From contig OX638133.1 of NCBI GenBank assembly GCA_951804985.1, positions 72,360,367-72,424,366 of the forward strand: a DNA stretch of 64,000 nucleotides, given 5' to 3'. This document shows, one piece after another, positions 1 through 10,674 of the stretch (the stretch's first letter is position 1; the number at the start of each line of letters is the position of its first letter). The position numbers and the translations under genes are program-made. The stretch is from Dryomyza anilis (lineage: Eukaryota > Arthropoda > Insecta > Diptera > Dryomyzidae). Below the pieces are notes generated by a model that did no database searches, was not told the origin of the DNA, and worked only from the letters and a program-made list of their open reading frames with translations.

Positions 1-580
1 ACAGTCATGAAAAGGCATTCTCTTAGCCAAAAATGGACGAGTTTGGATAAAGGGGCATGGTAATTTTGAAAGGCTAATATTTCATAGATTTGATTCTAAT
101 AATTTACGGATCAAATTTCCACTATGAAAACCCGGGAAATAATGGAAAATAAAAGTGGGCGTATCACGCCCATTTTTGAACCACATATTTTTAGGTGAAT
201 TCTAATATTACTTTTTAAATTTTATAACTATACCTTAAATACTTTTCGAGTTATTTGTTCCGAAAGACTTATTTAAAAGTGACTTGTATGGGAGGTGGGC
301 GTGTCCGTTAATCGATTTTGCTCATTTTCAAACTCAGTTCCTACTTTTGGCTAAAATATATTGAGACGAAATTTCATCGTATTCTGATCAGTATTTCTCA
401 AGTTATTCTGTATTCGGACAGCAAGACGGACAGACAGACAGACTGACATGGCTAAACGAACTCGGGTAGTGATGCTGATCAAGAATATATATATTTTTCC
501 TTACCGGACACGCCTCCCAAGGGGCGTTACAATATATGCACAAAGTTAATATACCCTGTACCTCATAGGTGTAGGGTATA
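1..580 (+). mobile_element. DINE-1-like interspersed repeat, copy A (cut by window start)
   Basis: No coding potential. It shares its order of blocks with the copies at 59408-60238 and, reversed, 31900-32799: a 'gtgggcg..tcacgccc' block, 'gtatgggaggtgggcgtgtccg', a short CAGACAGA microsatellite near 420-450, 'gctgatcaagaatatatata', and an end 'cataggtgtagggtata'. The block 'aagtatatatattcttgatcagcatc' and the GTCTGTCTGTC run resemble Drosophila DINE-1/INE-1 (Helentron-associated) elements as I remember them; that family assignment is by memory, not alignment. The left end lies outside the window. Confidence 0.7.
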
Positions 581-1386
581 AAAATGTTTTAGGTTTTGCT
601 AATTATTTTCAATGTTACTTAACGAACATATGTTAGACTTATATATAATATTATAATAATATAATAATATTAGGTATATAATAAAATACAAAAAAAAAAA
701 ATCAAAATACAAATACAAAAAAATATGTTTTCAGAATATCGAACATTTTTCGGTCATACAAATTTCCTCTTGTCACTTTCCATTTCCAGGAAATTGAATT
801 AAAAAAACATGTTATTGATTTTTAAGGGCTATGTGACCTTGAAGTCACTTTTATGGAAATCTACGTTTTTTTTTACTTTTTCGAATAGTCCTATAAGTAA
901 AGTTGTACCAAAACTGGTATGAATTAGAAACTTTTCTTTATGAATCTCGAAAAAATGTTCAGCAATTACTTGCTGACCCCTGGTCTAGACAAACAATGAC
1001 AAATCTCCGGGAGTAAGCAATACATTGAGACAGCATTCCAGTTCGGATCCGACATTTAACTGTAGGTTACACGATTTGGGTACATATATAACATGAATAA
1101 CTTAAATATTGAGAGAGAACGTCAAGGTTCTTCAGAGTCGCTTACTTACTTTTTAGTTCTTATCAAAATGTTCGTTATCTATTTTAGTTTTAATTTATTT
1201 AAAACAAATCGGTAAAAAATTTACCTTCAGTTCGTTTTAGAATTATGATATTTAAAATAACAAATCAATAATTGAGAAATAGCTTATAATATTCGATAGA
1301 ACTGACTTTTTATCTCCTCCCTAACATTTTTCATCGAGACCAATAAATAAGATGCCTTAATTGGAGAATTACAATTTTTGCGACGC
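581..1386. other. AT-rich intergenic DNA, no gene seen
   Basis: It holds an (ATA)n-like stretch near 645-680 and poly-A runs. No long open frame, RNA gene or terminal-repeat pair was found. Confidence 0.6.
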
Positions 1387-1488
1387 ATATTAACGAAAAC
1401 TTTGGGGGCGATTATCACAAGGCAACGTGTCTGAGTGCTTCAACATGGCGAAGCCAGCGCAATCCTTGTAGTCTCAAGTCTAATCTCA

Positions 1489-1525
1489 GGTGTCACCATT
1501 TGACAAATTGTCAAATGGTGACACC
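1489..1525. repeat. Perfect 18-bp inverted repeat in retrotransposon 5' leader
   Basis: Arms 1489-1506 and 1508-1525 are exact reverse complements with a single spacer base. Two more hairpins follow: TCCAC/GTGGA around a TTCG loop just downstream, and CTACACC/GGTGTAG near 1575-1592. An upstream GCTTC/GAAGC stem lies near 1437-1454. The leader RNA would be heavily folded. Such leaders can hold self-cleaving ribozymes or promoter elements; I could not build an HDV-type ribozyme fold by hand. Confidence 0.85.
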
Positions 1526-2562
1526 TCCACTTCGGTGGAAGTCCTCCTCGTGAAAGACCCTGGAAACGGCGCTCTACACCACCCGGTGTAGAAGTCGGCT
1601 AAAGTGAGTGGCGAGCATCTCCCTCAGAGTGAGGGTTCGTGCGTTGGGTTTGGGTCCCACCACGGAAAAAACCTATGCGCCCAATGAAAACAAAAAAGAA
1701 GCCTCGGATAACGACCGATTACAACGATGACGACCCATGCAAACGTTTTAAGGACCATGATTTACGGATATGCACCTGGAATGTCCGGATCCTTTATAGG
1801 GAAGGTGCCTCTATCCAGCTGGCAGATGTCCTCGAAAAATATAAGGCTGACATCACCGCTATCCAGGAGATGCGATAGACGGGACAGGGCTGTTCGAAAC
1901 AAGCGTCCTGTGATATCTACTACAGCTGCCATGCGGAGAGACACGAATTTGGATGTGGATTTGTGGTCGGCAAACGACTCCGCCATCTTGTCTCTAGGTT
2001 CACGCCCGTGGACAAAAGGCTGGCAACAATCCGCATCAAGGCTAAATATTTCCATATCAGCCTAATTTGTGCACACGCTCCGACGAACGAGAAAGATGAC
2101 GAGACAAAAGAGCGCTTCTACGAGCGCCTAGACAACGCATACGAGCGCTGCCCCCGCCACGATATCAAAATCGTGCTAGGCGATTTTAACACCAAGGTGG
2201 GCAGAGAAGCCATCTATTGTCCCACAATCGGAAAATTTAGCCTCCATGCCAACACTTCCGATAACGGAACGAGGCTAATCGACTTCGCCGCAGCACGAAA
2301 CATGGTAGTTAGTAGCACTAGATTCGAACATTTCGATATCCACAAGGCCACATGGTTGTCGCCCGATCAAAAAACTCGAAATCAAATTGATCACGTTGTG
2401 ATTGACGGAAGGCACGCTTCAAGCGTGATGGACGTACGCACTATCCGAAGTGCCAATATGGACTCGGATCATTACCTTGTAGCAGCCAAGGTCCGCACAC
2501 GCTTAAGCGCTGCGAAGAACGTACGGAACCAAACGCAGAGAAAGCTAGACGTCGGAAAGCTG

Positions 2563-2697
2563 CGGAGAGGTCTTTTCCTATTCTCACTGAGCAACGTGTG
2601 TTGCTCAGGGTCATCCTGCAAAGCCTTATAAGTTTCGCAGGTATACCGAACTCAGACATTGCGGCGTATAATCGTTCCCTTATCGGAGTGTCGAAGG
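2563..2697 (-). repeat. Inverted reverse-transcriptase segment inside copy 1
   Basis: This stretch reads antisense relative to its flanks: its minus strand encodes 'MSEFGIPAKLIRLCRMTLS', the reverse transcriptase sequence found in sense orientation in the 36-39 kb copy. Immediately before it the endonuclease end reads sense, and immediately after it 'gtttcagacaggg' reads sense again. So about 135 bp was flipped and the neighbouring coding sequence lost. The right junction shares only about two bases (GG). Confidence 0.9.
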
Positions 2698-3653
2698 TTT
2701 CAGACAGGGTGACTCCCTATCGTGCGACTTTTTTAACTTATTGATGGAGAAAATAGTTCGAGCTGCCGAACTCCGTCAAAGCGGCACTATCCTCAACAAA
2801 AGTGTCATGCTGCTCGCATATGCCGACGATATTGATATCATTGGCAGGAGCACACGAGCAGTCAGCGCAGCATTCTCCAGATTGGAGAAAGAGTCGCGTC
2901 GAATGGGTCTAGCGGTGAACGAGGACAAGACGAAGTTCCTTGTGTCAACAAGCAAAAAAGAGTCCGTGCGTCTTGGACAAAAAGCTGATTTTGACACCCC
3001 CAAGTTCGACATTGTGAAGGACTTCGTCTATCTGGGATCCAGCGTAAACAGCAACAACGACGTCAGCCTGGAGATCAAACGGAGAATAACTCTTGCCAAC
3101 AGGTGCTACTTTGGGCTCAGTAGGCAATTGAGAAGCAGAGCCCTCTCTCGCCGGACAAAAATAACGCTCTACAAGTCACTCATCATGCCCGTCCTACTTT
3201 ATGGTGCAGAAATATGGACGCTGGCCACCACCGATGAGAGAGTACTGGGAGCGTTCGAGAGAAAGATTCTCCGTAAAATCTTTGGCCCTATCTGCTTTGA
3301 TAACGAGTATCGAATCAGGATGAACCACGAGCTGTATGAGTTATTCGACGACATTAACATAGTCAAGCGCATCAAGATCCAGCGGCTTCGCTGGCTAGGT
3401 CATGTCGAACGAATGGATGAAAACACTCCAGCCAAGAAGGTGCTTGAATCGAAACTCGCAGGTAGACAGCGTAGAAGAGGACGTCCAAATCTGCGTTGGA
3501 AAGACCAAGTTGAGGACAACCTGGCAACGCTTGGTATTTCTAACTGGCGTCAGCGCGCGCAAAGCAGATCCGACTGACGCGGCTTCATCTCAGCGGCCAA
3601 AACCAATCCACGGTTGTAAGGGCCATTTAAGTAAGTAAGTATATTAACGAAAA

Positions 3654-6367
3654 TACAGATATTTTAAGTAAGATGCGAAGGTTCTAAATTTAGAATTCCA
3701 ATAATTTTAAAACTGACTAAAATAAATATTCATGGCAATAAAAAGTTGGAGGCTGTGGAGTAGTAGTTGCGAAATATATAAAAGCATTCAGGAAACTGTT
3801 ATTTATTAAATAATTTTTGAAAAGAATCACTACCCGAGTCCGTTTAGCTATGTCCGTCTGCCTGGCAGACCGCAATAACATTTCCTTTTAGTATGTTTTA
3901 GCCAAAAAATGGTTTTGAGTTGGAAAATGAGCCAACAAGCCCCTTTAGCGAGTACCTAATGTTGGCGAAACCTCAAATGACCTCAGACACTATTTTTTGT
4001 ATAGTAAATTAAATTGCCTTACTCAATTTATGTCATATGTACTTTTCCAATTTTTCCCTACACTCTCTCAAACACAGACACATTTTTGCATTGATTGCAA
4101 GAAAAAATATTGTAAAATTTGTGATTAATTTTTTGAAACATGTATTTTAAAAACCATTAAACTATTTTTTTGTAATATAGCCATCTACACGTGGTATTTT
4201 TAAAACAATTTCAAGCATACCACGCCTATATATCAAAATCTATATCTAAATACTGATTATTAAATTTTTATAGAATATTATACAATCATCAGGTTTTCGC
4301 CAACTTTTGGTACTCCCTGCCCCACTGTGCGCCGTCATTTAACTTTCTTAATTGTTATAAATGAATTTCAACGAAAGCTGATAATACTTTTACTAAATAT
4401 TTAACTGATAAGTTTTATATTTTTTACAGTTAAATATTTTACTAAATATTTAACTGATAAGTTTTATATTTTTTACATATGTTTGTAGACCGAAATACTG
4501 GTCAAGTGCGAAAAAATAATTTTGTGGTGAAATCTATGCCATGTATCTGAATGTTACCTTAATGGCGCATGCCATTGATAAGATTATTTGTTTGTCTTTT
4601 TGTTATTATTTTTTTGTTTTGCAAAATATTAATGATAACAGTTTAAATTTTCACAATATTGTCATTGCACAATGACTTGTAAATTTAAGTTAGTGAGTCA
4701 AAGTAATCGAATCTTTATCATATTGTATACATCATTTTTTGTTAATTTCTGTACGCATATTTATATTTCCAAAGATTACAAAGATTGCTTCGAATGATGT
4801 GGGAACCATATAGGAGACTACTGTGAGTACTTTAAGATTTACGTATACACTGTGAAAAATAGAAAGCAATGAATGTTGGAACTGAACAATATTCATAAAA
4901 TAAATGCACCAATTCATAATATTTAGTTATATTTTTTTTTTCTGTGAAACTGATTGTTATTTAATTATTTTTGAGTTAAACTAAAAAAATTTGAAAATAG
5001 CATTAAATAATTAATATATATACAAAAATATAAATATAAAATAAAACTAAAAATACATATAAAACAAAATAATTTCATGATTGTAAAATATAAAAGTTAT
5101 ACAATTAAAATACCTACAACAATAATCAATAATACAATAATTATAAAAATGTATAAAATTAATTATAGTCCATTTTGCACTGAAGAATTCATAAAAAGTT
5201 CGAATATTTTTTTTTCTAACTATTAAAAGCTGACATCAACAATAAGAAACAAAGTAGTAGACATGACATATTAGAATAATATGAGAAAACTAAAAACCAA
5301 ACAACTATCATGAGTAAGAGAATAAAATGTAGAAAAAGAGAGAGAGTGAGAGTTTAAATGAGTGAGTTTTTAATAATTACACAATGATCAGAGAAATTAC
5401 TTGAGAATATTTTGACTATAGATATGCTAACTATCATTGATAAAACACCATATGTTTACTTAAGTAATTTATCGGTTTGATTAAGGAACACATATTTTTA
5501 ATTTCATTCATTTTATTACTTACGTCTTTAAATATTAATTCGCACTGAGAAAACCGAATGTTTAAAAGAGTGTTGCTGCAACTATTTCGCAAAATAAAAT
5601 TATTTGCTATAACTATTCCAATATGTGGTAAATACAAATAAACTTGCAGCAAAAGTTTAAACAATTTGTAAACATTACATATTTCGTATTACTTAAGAGA
5701 TGATTTCCATAAACAGAACGAAAAATGACACATTTGTGGTAGATTTACAGCAACTACTCATGAAATAACTAGCCTGCCTGCAAATAGACAGATACTTACT
5801 CCACAAGCTTTAATGCTTTTGCAGCAAAACTATTAATATATTTTAAATATCGAAAAAATGTCAAATATTTGACGTTAGTAATTTTCAAGTAAAATGATGC
5901 AATGTCTGTAATACTTTTCACACATCTTTTGTTTTCTTAGTGTGGATAATTTCTACTATATAATTCTGATTGTTTGTTTGTGCGTTGTATGTATGTTCCG
6001 AGTAGACACACTCAGAAAAAAATCATATTAAAGTCAATTGGTCAATAGGACAGTTATTGATTCGATAGTATACAAAAAAATACATATTTTCATATAAAAA
6101 CAAAAACAATTTAATAGTAATTTATAGTATTTTGTGGTATTTAATAGGATTTACCTATTAAAATAATAATGTATACTATTGACTAATTTTAATATAAAAA
6201 AGCTATTGATATTAGAATATTTGTTTATGTATATTGTACCTGGGCACACTATAGGCTATAACTTGGTGGGATTGGTATAATCGGCACCTGCCATATAACC
6301 CAAAAATTAAAAACACATTATATCAGCAATTTTGATAGCAAATTTAATTAAATTTGGGTAAGAGTTA
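3654..6367. other. AT-rich intergenic DNA with repeat fragments
   Basis: No gene seen. 3828-3880 is a scrap of the DINE-like repeat in minus orientation ('atcactacccgagtccgttt'). 4388-4428 and 4437-4477 are an exact 41-bp direct repeat with a 49-bp period. 4930-5200 is extremely A/T rich. 'acactcagaaaaaaatc' at about 6007 looks like one end of a small transposon, but I found no partner end. Confidence 0.55.
4388..4477. repeat. 41-bp tandem duplication
   Basis: The block starting 'ttttactaaatatttaact' occurs at 4388-4428 and again at 4437-4477 without any difference that I can see, so the duplication is recent. Confidence 0.85.
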
Positions 6368-6440
6368 TAGCGTCGGAGGTTAGTGCGTTGGACTGCGAAC
6401 CGAAAGGTCCCATGTTCAAACATGGACTGGGGCTAACAAT
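6368..6440 (+). mobile_element. tRNA-derived SINE head, fragment D
   Basis: The tRNA-like part of the SINE family seen at 14301-14597 and 17017-17314: 'ggttagtgcgttggactgcg', 'cgaaaggtcc' and 'ggactggggctaac'. It is joined directly to an antisense reverse transcriptase fragment and lacks the SINE body. Confidence 0.75.
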
Positions 6441-6610
6441 ATGGAACTTTTTCATTGTCCTCGTTCACATCTAGATCCATTCGAAGCGACTCTTTCTCCA
6501 ATCTGGAAAATGCTGCACTGAATGCTCGTGTGCTCATGCAAATTATATCAATATCAAAGTCGGCATATGCGAGTAGCATGACATTTTTGTTGAAGATAGT
6601 GCCGCTTTGA
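6441..6610 (-). pseudogene. Reverse transcriptase fragment, same family as copies 1 and 2
   Basis: The minus strand reads 'LLAYADFDIDIICMSTRAFS', a damaged match to the 'LLAYADDIDIIGRSTRAVS' active-site region of the other copies; the catalytic YADD is disrupted by an extra codon. It stops abruptly at 6610, where the minisatellite array of the neighbouring element begins. Confidence 0.85.
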
Positions 6611-6891
6611 CTCACCACAACAAAATTCATCATACTAAAATTCATCACACCGAAACTTTTCATACTAAAGCTCACCACATTAATACTTACACTTAAAATT
6701 CTACGGAGAAGTATTTCACGCGAAAGAATTCTACTGGAAATAATTCTACGGGGAAATATTCTACGGGGAAGAACAGTCCGTGGAAGAATTGTCTTTGAGA
6801 AAAGTTGTTTTGGCGGAGAATTATTTTTGATTTGGTTACTACATTTATAACACCAATATAAAAAAAAAATCCAGAGCGAAGCACGGGTCCC
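6611..6891 (-). mobile_element. Minisatellite-bearing repeat, fragment (alpha-3)
   Basis: The minus strand carries a few degenerate copies of a 15-bp unit (TTTTAGTGTGGTGAG type), then the 'gaattctaccgg'-like repeats and the block 'agaaaagttgttttggcgg' also present in the elements at 9646-10674 and 35330-40136. It breaks off at 'gcacgggtccc'. Confidence 0.8.
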
Positions 6892-8000
6892 TTTTTAGAT
6901 ATAATTTTAACAAATTCAAATATATGCACGCAATGAAAAATCGTTCATCACAAACGAAAAATTTAACAAAAGAACTGCGTTTGTGGATTTTTTTCCTGGT
7001 GAATATCATTGTTTGTACCACCCGATTCGTTGTTTGTTTTTTTTTTTATATTTTACATATATATTTTGTTATTTAATTTTTTTTTCAATTTTAGTCGCCG
7101 TCGTCCCCTGCTTGGAATTCTCTTATTTACCTGAACAATCAATAACCCCTTTTCCAAACAGTCATGATCTATCAACATTACTATTATTAGCTTCATATAG
7201 TTACTTTTTTTTTAACAGAAGTTGAGTATTATATTACAAGCATTCGTTTGAATGTTACAGTTTTAGTTTTACAGTTTGAATCTAAACGTTTGGAAGTATT
7301 GCTTCGAGAAGTATGTTATTTTATACAGCAAACATGTAAACTTTTGCGAGCAAAATTGGAGCACGTTTCAAAATATCAAAAATAGTTCTAAAAAATAGTC
7401 TCTACTGATTAAAATGAAAAATACTAAGAGTTCACTACTTCTGTATTTTTTTTTTTAAGATTTAGCTCGTTGATGGTTTGTTGAAAACGTAATTAAATTT
7501 TCATTTTATAATGTACTTAATTTTTTTTTAGTTTATGGCGTTTGGGAGACGTCATTTGAATTCTATTTTGGAATTGTTGATTTGGGTATATAAATGAGAA
7601 CTTTGAGGTTCATTCGCAAAACATTTTATTTTCCAGTTCAGGTGACGGAGGTAGTACTCTTACGTTACGACGCAAACAGATACTTTTTTTTGCAAACAAA
7701 AACATACTACATTTTCCGAAAAATACTAAAAACAAGTGCTAATGACAGAACACTTATACGCAATTCAAGATATTGGAAGCAATAATAGATGTAAAATAAA
7801 GTTATAGATGTAAGAGCATATTTAAATAATGTTCTTTTAAGTCTATGTTTTGTGAGTGACAAGGAATAATTAAATCATTGAATTTATATAAAGTTTTGTT
7901 ACCAAATTTTTACTCAAGTGCATTTAGTATATTTTACAACGAAACGACTCTTTTACAAGCATGATAATAAAAATAAATCTGCTTATATCAATATGTCGTT
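6892..8000. other. Intergenic DNA upstream of P450 gene 1
   Basis: T-rich tracts at 7030-7100 and no convincing gene. A TATA/initiator pair at 7587-7614 is listed separately. Upstream control elements of P450 gene 1 would be expected here, but I recognise none. Confidence 0.5.
7587..7614 (+). promoter_or_regulatory. Candidate core promoter without an obvious gene
   Basis: TATATAAA at 7587-7594 is followed by a TCATT initiator-like motif at 7610-7614. Only a 63-codon open frame overlaps it (7594-7785), and it resembles nothing I know. It could be a relic promoter, an upstream alternative start for P450 gene 1, or chance. Confidence 0.35.
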
Positions 8001-8003
8001 GGC

Positions 8004-8036
8004 TATATAAAACGAAAGCTCTCTGGTAGTGTCAGT
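8004..8036 (+). promoter_or_regulatory. Core promoter of P450 gene 1: TATA box and initiator
   Basis: TATATAAAA at 8004-8012 and an arthropod-type initiator TCAGT at 8032-8036. TATAAA begins 28 bases before the initiator A at 8034, the usual spacing. Transcription from there would give a 5' leader of about 54 bases before the ATG at 8088. Confidence 0.75.
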
Positions 8037-8087
8037 TCAGTCATTCGCGAACTTGTACGTCGATCGGTGCGTAAATACAGCACAAAT

Positions 8088-9605
8088 ATGGATACAAATA
8101 CTTTGCTCTTCTACGCAGTATTAGCTTTGCTTACTTTAATTATACTAAAAATACGCAAACATCGTAATTACTTCAAGAACCTTGACATCGCCTATGAGGA
8201 ACCCAACCTACTGTTGGGAAATATGCGCGGCGTGCGTAATACTCGCACATTTGCCGAGATCTGGAACGATTACTATGTGAAATTCAAGGGCACCGGACCA
8301 TTTGCCGGATTCTATTTTTTTCTGACACCCTCTGCATTCGTGCTGGACATGGAGCTGGTCAAGAATGTGCTAATCAAAGATTTTAGTAAATTCACCGATC
8401 GTGGTTTCTATCACAATGAGAAAGACGATCCGTTGTCAGGTCAATTATTCTTACTCGATGGTAATAAATGGCGTAATATGCGCAATAAGTTGTCCCCCAC
8501 CTTTACATCTGGCAAAATGAAGATAATGTTTCCAACTGTCATCAGTGTGGGTCAGGAGTTTGCCGAGGTATTTGCCAAGATGGTGGAGCAGAGTTCTGTG
8601 GTTGAGGTGAAAGAGCTATTAGCACGTTTCACTACCGATGTCATAGGCACCTGTGCCTTTGGCATTGACTGCAACAGTCTGAAAGATCCGGAGGCTGAAT
8701 TTCGTATAATGGGCAACAAATCTATAATAGAGACACGACATAAAAATTTGGGTGTAGCATTCATGGCGAGTTTTCCGAATTTGGCACGCAAATTGGGCAT
8801 GAAACAGATCCCCGAACATATTGAGGAATTTTTCATGCGTATCGTACGCGATAATGTCGAGTATCGTGAGAAAAATGGCATACGCCGTAACGACTTCATG
8901 GATCAGTTAATCGATCTGAAAAACAACAAACTCATGAAGAGTGATGATGGTCAGGACTTGACAAATCTAACGCTGGAAGAGGTGGCTGCACAGGCGTTTG
9001 TTTTCTTCACTGCCGGTTTCGAGACCTCATCCAGTACCATGGGTTTTGCGTTGTACGAGCTGGCGCAACATCAGCAGATACAGCAGCGTCTACGCGAAGA
9101 GGTGCACGAAGTGCTTGCCCGACATAATCAGCAGTTTACTTACGAGTGCATGAAGGAGATGCAGTATCTGGATCAGGTCATTGCGGAAACACTGCGCATG
9201 TACACGATTCTACCGATTATCAATCGGCAAGCGTTGGTCGATTATCCGGTACCCGGTAATCCAAAATATGTGATCAAGAAGGGCATGCCTGTGTTAATTG
9301 CGGCCGCTGCTATACATCGTGATCCGGAATATTATCCGGAACCAGATGTTTTCGATCCGGAACGTTTCTCGCCCGAAATGGTGAAAGAACGTGATTCCGT
9401 CTACTGGCTGGCCTTCGGTGATGGGCCACGTAATTGTATAGGCATGCGTTTCGGACAGATGCAGACACGCATTGGATTGGCTTTGCTCCTGAACCGTTTC
9501 AAATTCTCCACATGCGCAAAAACGCAGATACCGTTAGTTTACAGTAAGGAAAGTTTTCTAATTTCGACAAAAGATGGCATCTATCTGCAGGCGGAAACAA
9601 TCTAA
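8088..9605 (+). CDS. Cytochrome P450, CYP6-type, gene 1 (intronless)
   Basis: Predicted microsomal monooxygenase of 505 residues, of the kind that oxidises plant toxins, insecticides and other lipophilic compounds with electrons from NADPH-P450 reductase. I start at the ATG at 8088; the frame is open from 8067 but has no ATG there. An N-terminal hydrophobic anchor ('LLFYAVLALLTLIIL') ends in basic residues. Family marks: C-helix 'WRNMRNK', I-helix 'TAGFETS' (308-314), K-helix 'ETLR' (367-370), 'PERF', and haem loop 'FGDGPRNCIG' with axial Cys450. The residue before that loop is Ala where the other four copies have Pro. It runs straight through the point where genes 2-5 have an intron (just before ETLR). 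CYP6A-like membership is my inference; substrate unknown. Confidence 0.95.
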   Translation: MDTNTLLFYAVLALLTLIILKIRKHRNYFKNLDIAYEEPNLLLGNMRGVRNTRTFAEIWNDYYVKFKGTGPFAGFYFFLTPSAFVLDMELVKNVLIKDFSKFTDRGFYHNEKDDPLSGQLFLLDGNKWRNMRNKLSPTFTSGKMKIMFPTVISVGQEFAEVFAKMVEQSSVVEVKELLARFTTDVIGTCAFGIDCNSLKDPEAEFRIMGNKSIIETRHKNLGVAFMASFPNLARKLGMKQIPEHIEEFFMRIVRDNVEYREKNGIRRNDFMDQLIDLKNNKLMKSDDGQDLTNLTLEEVAAQAFVFFTAGFETSSSTMGFALYELAQHQQIQQRLREEVHEVLARHNQQFTYECMKEMQYLDQVIAETLRMYTILPIINRQALVDYPVPGNPKYVIKKGMPVLIAAAAIHRDPEYYPEPDVFDPERFSPEMVKERDSVYWLAFGDGPRNCIGMRFGQMQTRIGLALLLNRFKFSTCAKTQIPLVYSKESFLISTKDGIYLQAETI

Positions 9606-9639
9606 GTGGTGCAATGTATTATGTAGTTTATAATTTATT

Positions 9640-9645
9640 AATAAA
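9640..9645 (+). terminator. Polyadenylation signal of P450 gene 1
   Basis: AATAAA 35 bases after the stop codon. The repeat element beginning at 9646 abuts it directly, so the cleavage site and distal 3' UTR may lie in the repeat. Confidence 0.65.
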
Positions 9646-10674
9646 CTAGCTGGACCCGTGCACGACTCTTGCCAAGATTTTGTGAATTCATAGATATAAA
9701 GCGATTTTATTAATATAAAAAAAACATTATTATTATTTTTTATATCAGGGGCCCGTGCTTAGCTGTGGAAGTTTTTATTGGTTTTATAAATGTAGTGACC
9801 AAATAATAATTCTCCGCCAAAACAACTTTTATCAAAACAACTTTTCAGACAGTAGAATATTTCGCCGTAGAATTCTTCCCAGTAGAAATCTTCGCCGTAA
9901 AATTCTTCCCCATAGAACGCTTTACCGTGGAATTCTTCCCGGTAGAATTCTTCCCCTTAGAGTTCCCAGTAGAAGTTTTAGTGTAGTTAGTTTTAATGTG
10001 GTTAGTTTTAGTGTGTTGAATTTTTAGTTTAGTGAATTTTTAGTGTGGTGAGTTTTAGTTTAGTGAATTTTTAGTGTGGTGAGTTTTAGTGTGGTGAGTT
10101 TTAGTGTGGTGAGTTTTATTGTGGTGAGTTTTAGTGCGGTGAGTTTTAGTGTGGTGAGTTTTATTGTGGTGAGTTTTAGTGCGGTGAGTTTTAGTGTGGT
10201 GAGTTTTAGTGAGGTGAGTTTCGGTGTGGTGAGTTTTTAGTATGGTGAGTTTTAGTATGGTGAGTTTTAGTGTGGTGAATTTTTAGTGTGGTGAGTTTTA
10301 GTGTGGTGAGCTTTATTCTGTTGAGTTTTAGTGTGGTGAGTTTTAGTGTGCGAATTTTGGTGTGGTGAGTTTTAGTGTGGTGAGTTTTGGTGTGGTGAGT
10401 TTTAGTATGGTGAATTTTTAGTGTGGTGAATTTTAGTTTTTTGTATCATCTTTTTGGATTGTGTATGTGCTGAGTTATGCCGTTTGGAAATTTTAGGTTG
10501 TATGGGAGGTACGCCCCTTTGTCCAATCCCGCTCATATATAGCCTATGACACCCTCCGGACTGCTTAGTATCCTGTGGCAAAATTTCAGTTAAATCGGTT
10601 CAGCGGTTTTGACGTGATGCTGGAACAAACAGACAGACAGACCGACAGACGGACCAAGAGTTTTATATATATAG
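9646..10674 (+). mobile_element. Minisatellite-bearing interspersed repeat (alpha-1)
   Basis: It begins 'ctagctggacccgtgcacg', matching in reverse the end of the element at 40136. Then come 'ctccgccaaaacaactttt', a set of 'gaattcttcccc' repeats, the 15-bp minisatellite (9975-10435), and a tail with 'ttgtatgggaggt', 'ccaatcccgctcatatatag', CAGACAGACAG and 'ttttatatatatagat'. No protein is encoded. A central tandem array plus a microsatellite tail is what Helentron-associated non-autonomous elements look like; that link is inference. Confidence 0.8.
9975..10435 (+). repeat. 15-bp minisatellite array, TTTTAGTGTGGTGAG
   Basis: About thirty tandem copies of a 14-16 bp unit with consensus TTTTAGTGTGGTGAG; variants change single bases (tatggtg, gaggtg, tgcgg) or gain one T. 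The strands are strongly asymmetric: one is almost free of C. The same unit appears reversed in the elements at 6611 and 35330-40136. Confidence 0.95.

Larger units (their letters stand above)
1400..3640 (+). mobile_element. Non-LTR retrotransposon (endonuclease plus reverse transcriptase), rearranged copy 1
   Basis: Flanked by the 13-bp direct repeat ATATTAACGAAAA (1387-1399 and 3641-3653), so both ends are defined. The 3' end is '..ggccattt' followed by AAGT repeats, typical of target-primed insertion. The reading frame starts near 1639 with an apurinic-type endonuclease (residues 'CTWNVR', then 'GDFN' and 'SDHYLV') and ends with reverse transcriptase carrying the catalytic 'YADD' motif near 2820 and a C-terminal 'RRRGRPNLRWKDQVE' segment. 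It is dead: a Trp codon is TAG at 1876-1878, a large central part of the frame is missing, and 2563-2697 is inverted. The single-frame design suggests an RTE-like clade, but the clade is not certain. The same family recurs at 6441-6610, 36277-39144 and 48030-48430. Confidence 0.9.

Noticed and set aside
8552..8899. Antisense frames inside the P450 genes, also near 24461-24804, 46215-46640 and 62342-62614
   Set aside because: They are shadows of the coding strand that recur because the paralogues are similar.
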